This document shows positions 59,222 through 64,000 of a stretch of DNA of 64,000 nucleotides, one piece after another. Each line of letters starts with the position of its first letter. The first letter of the stretch is position 1. The notes beneath the pieces are model-generated. The model was not told where the DNA came from. It did no database searches and saw only the letters and a list, made by a program, of their open reading frames with translations. The position numbers and the translations under genes were made by a program. The stretch is from Streptomyces rhizoryzae (GTDB taxonomy: Bacteria; Actinomycetota; Actinomycetes; Streptomycetales; Streptomycetaceae): the NCBI RefSeq assembly GCF_023155275.1, contig NZ_JALMUV010000028.1, forward strand, positions 39,596 through 103,595, given 5' to 3'.

Positions 59222-60427
59222 TCAGCGTCCGCCGGCCACCAGCAGCGGCGCCCCGCCGGGTGCCGAGGCCGGCCGCCCGTTCGCCGCCGGCACCCCGGCC
59301 AGCGGCGGCCGCCCGGCGTCCAGCAGCCCGCGCGCGGCCAGCTCGGGGCGGACCCCCTCCCCGAACCAGTACGCCTCCTCCAGGTGCGGATAGCCGGAGA
59401 GCACGAAGTGCTCGACGCCCAGCGCGTGGTACTCCTCGATCCGGTCCGCGACCTCCGCGTGGCTGCCGACCAGCGCGGTACCGGCGCCGCCGCGCACCAG
59501 CCCCACCCCCGCCCACAGGTTGGGCGCGATCTCCAGCTTGTCCCGGGAGCCGCCGTGCAGCGCCAGCATCCGCTGCTGCCCCACCGACTCGCTCCGGCCC
59601 AGCGCCTGCTGGGCGGCGGCCACCGTCTCCGGATCGAGGTCGGCCAGCAGCCGGTCCGCCGTCGCCCACGCCTCCTTCGACGCGTCCCGGGAGATGGTGT
59701 GCAGCCGGATCCCGAACCGGACCGTCCGCCCCTCCCGCTCCGCCAGCCCCCGGATCCAGTCGATCTTCCGCCGGACCTGCTCCGGCGGCTCGCCCCAGGT
59801 CAGATAGACATCGACGTTCCGGGCCGCCACCGGTCCGGCCGCCGCCGACGACCCGCCGAAGAAGATCTCCGGCAGCGGGTCCGGCGGCAGCGCCGTCAGC
59901 CCGCCCTCGACCTGGTAGTGCGCACCGCGGAAGTCGAACGGCTGCCCGCTCCACACGCCCCGCACGACCTGGAGGAACTCGTCCGTGCGGGCATACCGCT
60001 GATCGTGGCCGAGATGGTCCCCGAAGCGCTTCTGCTCGGTCGAGTCGCCGCCGGTCACCACGTTCAGCAACAGCCGCCCCCGCGAGATCCGCTGGTAGGT
60101 GGCCGCCATCTGCGCGGCCAGCACCGGCGAGACCACCCCCGGCCGGAACGCCACCAGGAACTTCAGCCGCTCGGTGACCTGGGTCAGCGCCATCGTCGTC
60201 AGCCAGGCGTCCTCGCACCACGTCCCGGTCGGCGTGAGCACCGCCTCGAACCCCAGCTGCTCGGCCGCCTTGGCGATCTGCGCCAGATACTCCACGTCCG
60301 GCGCGCGCACCCCGCTCACCGGGGTGATCCGGTCCCGGCGGATCCCGCCGTCGGTGTAGGCGTGCCGGTCGACGAGCGTCCGGCCGTCCCCGCCGGTCGG
60401 CAGGAACCAATGCAGGTGTACGGACAT
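59222..60427 (-). CDS. ssuD: FMNH2-dependent alkanesulfonate monooxygenase SsuD
   Basis: A 401-residue luciferase-like monooxygenase that releases sulfite from alkanesulfonates. The N-terminal VHLHWFLPTGGDGR and the internal NVVTGGDSTEQKRFGDHLGHDQRYARTDEF block, with its conserved His and Arg, are SsuD/LLM hallmarks. ATG at 60427 lies one base after the ssuA stop. It is the last gene of the ssuC-B-A-D operon order. Reduced flavin must come from another gene; no ssuE is in the window unless the FMO-like neighbour serves. Confidence 0.93.
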   Translation of the reverse strand: MSVHLHWFLPTGGDGRTLVDRHAYTDGGIRRDRITPVSGVRAPDVEYLAQIAKAAEQLGFEAVLTPTGTWCEDAWLTTMALTQVTERLKFLVAFRPGVVSPVLAAQMAATYQRISRGRLLLNVVTGGDSTEQKRFGDHLGHDQRYARTDEFLQVVRGVWSGQPFDFRGAHYQVEGGLTALPPDPLPEIFFGGSSAAAGPVAARNVDVYLTWGEPPEQVRRKIDWIRGLAEREGRTVRFGIRLHTISRDASKEAWATADRLLADLDPETVAAAQQALGRSESVGQQRMLALHGGSRDKLEIAPNLWAGVGLVRGGAGTALVGSHAEVADRIEEYHALGVEHFVLSGYPHLEEAYWFGEGVRPELAARGLLDAGRPPLAGVPAANGRPASAPGGAPLLVAGGR

Positions 60428-60428
60428 G

Positions 60429-61526
60429 TCACAGGCCCTTTCCATAGCTGCGCGGCGCCGTCCCCGAGGGCGGCAGACCGCCGTTGAACCGGGGATCGAC
60501 CAACTCCCCGAAGTCGAACGAACGCGGAATCAGCTTCAGCGCGGCGAAGGCGTCCACGATCCGCTGCTCGGAGGCGACCGCCTCCTTGTCCACCGCGACC
60601 GGCACCGCCGTCCCCCGGGTGCGCCGCACCGCGTCCAGCGCCACCTTCTGTGGCAGCCCGGTCGCCTTCGACCACACCGTCGCCCAGTCCGCCGGGTGCC
60701 GGAACACCCAGTCCTGGGCCCGCCGCAGCCGGTCCGTGTAGTCCTTCAGCGCCGCGGCCTTCTCGGTGTCGTCCAGCGCGGCGGGCGCGGCGACCTGGAA
60801 GCTCAGCCCGTTCACCAGTCCCTGACCGGTCGTCAACACCCGGGCGCCGGCCTGGTCCAGCGCCTGCGAGGTGTACGGGTCCCACACCGCCCAGGCATCG
60901 ACCTTCCCCCGGGTGAACGCGGCCAGCGCGTCGGCCGGCTGGAGGTAGCTGAGCTTGACGTCCGACGGCGACAGCCCCGCCGCCTTCAGTGACGCGAGCA
61001 GCTGGTAGTTCGCCGAACTGCCCTGCGCCACCGCGATCGAGGCGCCCTTCAGCTGCGCCGGGGACGTCAGCGGCGAGTCCTTCTTCACCAGGATCGCCTC
61101 ACCGTCCGACCGGCTGTGGGACGCCGCGATCACCTTGATCTTCGAGCGCGCGGCCCCCGCGAAGACCGGCGGGGTGTTGCCGACCGCGCCCACGTCCACC
61201 GCCCCCGCGTTGATCGCCTCCAGCAGCGGCGGCCCCGAGGTGAACGTCGACCACCTGATCCGGTACGGCAGGCCCGCCAGCTCGCCCGCCGCCCGCAGCA
61301 TCGCCTCCGAACCGCCCTTCTGGTCGCCGACGTTGAGCGTCAGCGCGCCCTTCCCGTCGGTGTGCCCGCCGATCCCGCCGCCGGCCCCGTCGGCCCGCGA
61401 CGCACCGCCGCAGCCCGTCAGCAGCAGGGCCAGCGGCAGGGCCAGGGCCAGGGGCAGTGCGACCCGGCCGGGTGCCCGCCGCCGTCGCCGCCCGGCCGCC
61501 TGTCCGGTGGAACGCAGCGCTCTCAT
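60429..61526 (-). CDS. ssuA: Aliphatic sulfonate ABC transporter substrate-binding lipoprotein SsuA
   Basis: A 365-residue solute-binding lipoprotein. A basic, hydrophobic leader ends at lipobox LLTGC, followed by an SsuA/NMT1-like domain (AVDVGAVGNTPPVFAGAARS). It binds sulfonates outside the membrane and delivers them to SsuC. ATG at 61526 overlaps the ssuB stop (ATGA). Length and motifs match SsuA. Confidence 0.92.
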   Translation of the reverse strand: MRALRSTGQAAGRRRRRAPGRVALPLALALPLALLLTGCGGASRADGAGGGIGGHTDGKGALTLNVGDQKGGSEAMLRAAGELAGLPYRIRWSTFTSGPPLLEAINAGAVDVGAVGNTPPVFAGAARSKIKVIAASHSRSDGEAILVKKDSPLTSPAQLKGASIAVAQGSSANYQLLASLKAAGLSPSDVKLSYLQPADALAAFTRGKVDAWAVWDPYTSQALDQAGARVLTTGQGLVNGLSFQVAAPAALDDTEKAAALKDYTDRLRRAQDWVFRHPADWATVWSKATGLPQKVALDAVRRTRGTAVPVAVDKEAVASEQRIVDAFAALKLIPRSFDFGELVDPRFNGGLPPSGTAPRSYGKGL

Positions 61527-62443
61527 ACGGTGTCCGTCCTCGTGTCCTGGTATCGGGGGGTCTTCGGTGCGGAGGGGGCCCGGTGCGGGAGGTCCGGCGC
61601 GGCACCGGTGCCGTCCCCGGCCACCCCGAGCCGGCCGAGCAGCCGGGCGCGCAGCTCCGCCCACCGCGGGTCGGTGACGTCCCGCGGCCGGGGCAGTTCC
61701 ACCGCCGTCTCGTACGCGATCCGGCCGCCCTCCATCACCAGCACGCGGTCGGCCAGCAGCAGCGCCTCCTCCACGTCATGGGTGACCAGCAGCACCGCGC
61801 AGCCCCGCTCCTGCCACAGCCGGGCCACCAGCCGCTGGGCGGTGATCCGGGTCAGCGCGTCCAGCGCGCCGAACGGTTCGTCGAGCAGCAGCAGGTCCGG
61901 GTCGCGCACCAGGGCCCGCGCCAGCGAAGCCCGTTGCGCCTCGCCGCCGGAGAGCGTCTTCGGCCAGGCGTCCGCCCGGTGCCCGAGCCCGACCTCGGCC
62001 AGCGCCCGGGCCGCGACGGCGCGCCGGGGCCGCCCGGGGAGGCCCAGCAGCACATTGCGCCAGACCCGCAGCCACGGCATGAGCCGGGGTGCCTGGAACG
62101 CCACCGCCTTCCGCCGGGGCACCAGCACCTCGCCCGCGATCTCCCGGTCGAGCCCGGCCAGCACCCGCAGCAGGGTGGACTTCCCGCATCCGCTGCGCCC
62201 CAGCAGCGCCACGAACTCCCCGGCCCTGATGTCGAGTTGCAGCGCATCGAGCACCCGCCGGCCGGCGAAGTCGCGCACCAGCCCGTCGACCCGCACCGCG
62301 AGCCCACCGGAGCCGGCTGCCCCGGAACCGGCCCCGCCGGCCGCGGCCCCCGCCGACGCCGGCTCCGGTGCCGTTGCGGTTGTTGCCGTTGCGGGTGCGG
62401 GTGCGGTGGTGGTTGCCGTCGCGGGGGAGGGGGTGGGGCTCAC
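61523..62443 (-). CDS. ssuB: Sulfonate ABC transporter ATP-binding protein SsuB
   Basis: A 306-residue ATPase. Walker A is GRSGCGKST, signature LSGGEAQRASLA and Walker B LLLLDEPFGALD. An Ala/Thr/Pro-rich N-terminal extension of about 45 residues precedes the ABC domain and is encoded by a degenerate repeat. GTG at 62443 forms a GTGA overlap with the ssuC stop; GTG at 62467, 28 bases into ssuC, is the alternative. A C-terminal extension is also present. Confidence 0.9.
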   Translation of the reverse strand: MSPTPSPATATTTAPAPATATTATAPEPASAGAAAGGAGSGAAGSGGLAVRVDGLVRDFAGRRVLDALQLDIRAGEFVALLGRSGCGKSTLLRVLAGLDREIAGEVLVPRRKAVAFQAPRLMPWLRVWRNVLLGLPGRPRRAVAARALAEVGLGHRADAWPKTLSGGEAQRASLARALVRDPDLLLLDEPFGALDALTRITAQRLVARLWQERGCAVLLVTHDVEEALLLADRVLVMEGGRIAYETAVELPRPRDVTDPRWAELRARLLGRLGVAGDGTGAAPDLPHRAPSAPKTPRYQDTRTDTV

Positions 62444-63279
62444 TGCCCCGTGAACGTCGGTCGCCACTGCAGCAACAGCCTTTCGAGAGTGCGGACAAGG
62501 AAATCGGCGAGCAGCCCGAGCAGCGCGTAGACCACCAGGCAGACGACGATCACATCGGTGCGGAAGAACTCCCGCGCCTGGTTCATCAGGAACCCGAGCC
62601 CGTCATCGGCGTTGACCTGCTCCCCGAAGACGAGCGCCAGCCAGGAGGTCGCCAGCGCGTACCGCAGCCCGGTCATGGCGCCCGGCAGCGCACCGGGCAG
62701 CACCACGTACCGCACCAGCCCCCACCGCCCCAGCCCCAGCGCGTTCCCGGCCTCCACCAGCTGCGCGTCGACCCCCCGGATCCCCGCGTACACGTTCAGA
62801 TACAGGTGAAAGGCGACCCCGACGGCGATCAGCGCGATCTTCGGGGCCTCGCCGATGCCCAGCCAGATGATGAAGAGCGGGATCACCCCCACCCACGGAA
62901 CGGACCGCAGCATCTGCACGGTCGCGTCGACCAGGTCCTCACCCAGCCGCGACAGCCCCGACACCAGCGCCAGCACGGTCCCGGCGACCCCGCCCAGCAC
63001 CAACCCCACCAGGACCCGCTGCAACGACACCCCCATCGCCGACGGCAGTGTCCCGTCCGCGACCAGCCCGCCGCCCGTCGTCGCGATGGTCACCGGCGAC
63101 GCCAGCAGATCCGCCGGCAGCACGCCGCCGGCGCTCAGCACCTGCCAGAGCACGACCAGCCCGACCGGCGCCACCGCCCGCCGCACCCACCGCGGCACCA
63201 CTCCCCGCCGCGCCGACACCGGCACCACGCGGGCCAACTCCACGCCCCCGCCCGCCACCACAACCCGCTCACCACTCAT
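62440..63279 (-). CDS. ssuC: Sulfonate ABC transporter permease SsuC
   Basis: A 279-residue permease with about six membrane helices. The EAA loop is VEAGNALGLGRWGLVRYVVLPGALP, matching SsuC/TauC. ATG at 63279 follows a 460-base transcribed leader that begins with a Cys-rich leader peptide, so it is the first structural gene of the operon. Expression is probably high only when cysteine or sulfate is scarce. Confidence 0.92.
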   Translation of the reverse strand: MSGERVVVAGGGVELARVVPVSARRGVVPRWVRRAVAPVGLVVLWQVLSAGGVLPADLLASPVTIATTGGGLVADGTLPSAMGVSLQRVLVGLVLGGVAGTVLALVSGLSRLGEDLVDATVQMLRSVPWVGVIPLFIIWLGIGEAPKIALIAVGVAFHLYLNVYAGIRGVDAQLVEAGNALGLGRWGLVRYVVLPGALPGAMTGLRYALATSWLALVFGEQVNADDGLGFLMNQAREFFRTDVIVVCLVVYALLGLLADFLVRTLERLLLQWRPTFTGQ

Positions 63280-63739
63280 CGCTCACAACCCCACACACCC
63301 CGGCCCCGAACCACCCGGACAGCCACCCGGCCACCCGAACCGCCAACAACCACACCGAAGAAACGAGCCCCCGAGCCCAGAACCGCCAACAGCCCCGAGC
63401 CCGCACCGAAACCCGCACCGAAACCCGCACCGAACGACAGAAACCCGCCCGGACCCGCTGACCGAAACCGGCCCTGAGCCAACAGCGACCGATGCCGCAA
63501 TGCCGAAAGGAAGCCGAACCCACGCCGAACCAACGCCGCAGGGAGGCCAGTTCACGCCTGACCGAAGCCGAACCCACGCAGGACCAACACCGGCCCTACG
63601 CCGGAAGGAAGCCGGACTCATGCCGGACTCACACCGGACTCACGTGGGAACGGAGGCGGCGGCCCCACCGGCCCCACGGCAGATCAGGACAGCAACGCGG
63701 CTCCGCGAACGCGGCCGTTCGCGGGCGGGGAACCGAACG
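63280..63739 (-). other. Untranslated leader of the ssu operon, repeat-rich
   Basis: No gene of normal size is visible. CCGCACCGAAAC is repeated three times (63401, 63413, 63425), and GAAGCCGAACCCACGC occurs at about 63509 and 63564 with further degenerate copies. A hairpin lies near its 5' end (next entry). Confidence 0.55.
63703..63724 (-). terminator. Attenuator-like hairpin after the Cys leader peptide
   Basis: A perfect 9-bp stem (63703-63711 with 63716-63724) and a 4-base loop, 15 bases downstream of the leader-peptide stop. Its position fits a transcription attenuator or ribosome-release switch. No U-tract follows. Confidence 0.5.
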
Positions 63740-63835
63740 TCAGCAACAGCGGCGCCCGCCGCGGCGACACGCGGCAGACGCCACCCGCAGCAGGTCGATG
63801 TGACCGCGCGTGGTGAGCAGGGCTGACGTAGACAT
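63740..63835 (-). CDS. Cys-rich leader peptide of the ssu operon
   Basis: A 31-residue peptide starting MSTSALLTTRGHIDLLRVAS and ending with Cys residues (ACRRGGRRCC), the last two codons being consecutive Cys. Actinobacterial sulfur-assimilation operons are known to be preceded by such short leader peptides with terminal cysteines, sensed through ribosome stalling at Cys codons. The mRNA probably starts at or within a base or two of the ATG (leaderless), because the -10 box TACGTT ends 8 bases upstream. Confidence 0.8.
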   Translation of the reverse strand: MSTSALLTTRGHIDLLRVASAACRRGGRRCC

Positions 63836-63842
63836 GCCGCCG

Positions 63843-63871
63843 AACGTAATGCCGGGCGCCGACCCGGTCAA
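63843..63871 (-). promoter_or_regulatory. Promoter of the ssu leader and operon
   Basis: On the minus strand TTGACC (63866-63871) and TACGTT (63843-63848) are exactly 17 bases apart, one of the best sigma-70-type promoters in the window. Confidence 0.75.
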
Positions 63872-64000
63872 ACCCCCGTCTCGGCTGCTGGACCTTTGTT
63901 GCCACAGCATTGACCAGCCATGACGCACCCCAGCCGCCCTCCACACCCCACCTCTCCGCCCCGGCACTCCCTTCCCTCCGACCGGCCCGCCCCTCCCACC
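63872..64000. other. Window end, no gene recognised
   Basis: Upstream of the ssu promoter. No ORF, hairpin or repeat of note is visible. Confidence 0.3.

Noticed and set aside
1..64000. tRNA genes, CRISPR arrays, insertion sequences, integrase or attachment sites
   Set aside because: I saw no T-loop/anticodon patterns, regularly spaced repeats with unique spacers, transposase motifs or terminal inverted repeats. Absence by eye is not proof; tRNAscan and CRISPR-finding runs would settle it.

Overview
The window is very GC-rich (clearly above 70 percent), uses G or C at nearly every third codon position, often starts genes with GTG, and carries many actinobacterial families: conservon proteins, a LysX-type MprF/lysyl-tRNA synthetase fusion, DUF6397, and a Cys-rich sulfur leader peptide. 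It is almost certainly a Streptomyces chromosome or a very close relative. I saw no tRNA, rRNA, CRISPR array, transposase, integrase or phage cluster. The gene order looks chromosomal.

Layout. 1-2.8 kb: end of a Dpp/Opp-type ABC importer operon and a hotdog thioesterase. 2.8-5.4 kb: a repeat-rich gap, a possible truncated gene, and an FGGY sugar kinase that starts in a 17-C tract. 5.4-13 kb: lysX, an Ig-like lipoprotein, a small membrane protein, a phosphodiester glycosidase and an N-acetylmuramoyl amidase. 13.4-19.3 kb: two paralogous family 2 encapsulin shell genes with cyclic-nucleotide-binding domains, then (same strand) xylulokinase and acetylxylan esterase. 19.4-30.5 kb: housekeeping and unknown genes (septum-formation-like protein, mmuM, YceI, MpaB-type oxygenase, NCS1 permease plus methyltransferase, and a split conservon). 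30.5-41.9 kb: acyl-CoA thioesterase II, a Ski2-like helicase, a metal-dependent hydrolase, a heterodimeric ABC exporter with one degenerate ATP site, an L,D-transpeptidase and a dicarboxylate symporter. 42-45.2 kb: GH109-type oxidoreductase and a divergent secreted alpha-amylase. 45.2-58 kb: an FAD/Fe-S lactate or glycolate dehydrogenase, a MarR/ABC exporter pair, an SGNH hydrolase, lutABC, an MHS-type MFS carrier and a GntR regulator. 58-64 kb: a flavin monooxygenase and the ssu sulfonate operon, preceded by a leaderless Cys-rich leader peptide and an attenuator-like hairpin.

How the parts fit. The most notable locus is the two-shell encapsulin operon at 13.4-16.6 kb. It has a candidate operator and promoter, an iterated 16-bp array between the shell genes and a strong terminator. 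The usual terpene-cyclase cargo is absent, and the adjacent xylulokinase is the best cargo candidate. The ssu genes import and desulfonate organosulfonates, probably under cysteine-responsive attenuation. The lut genes and the large flavoprotein give two routes for lactate or glycolate oxidation near a carboxylate carrier. The amylase and GH109 genes share a divergent control region. Start codons were moved from the longest frame to the best-placed ribosome binding site wherever the sequence allowed.
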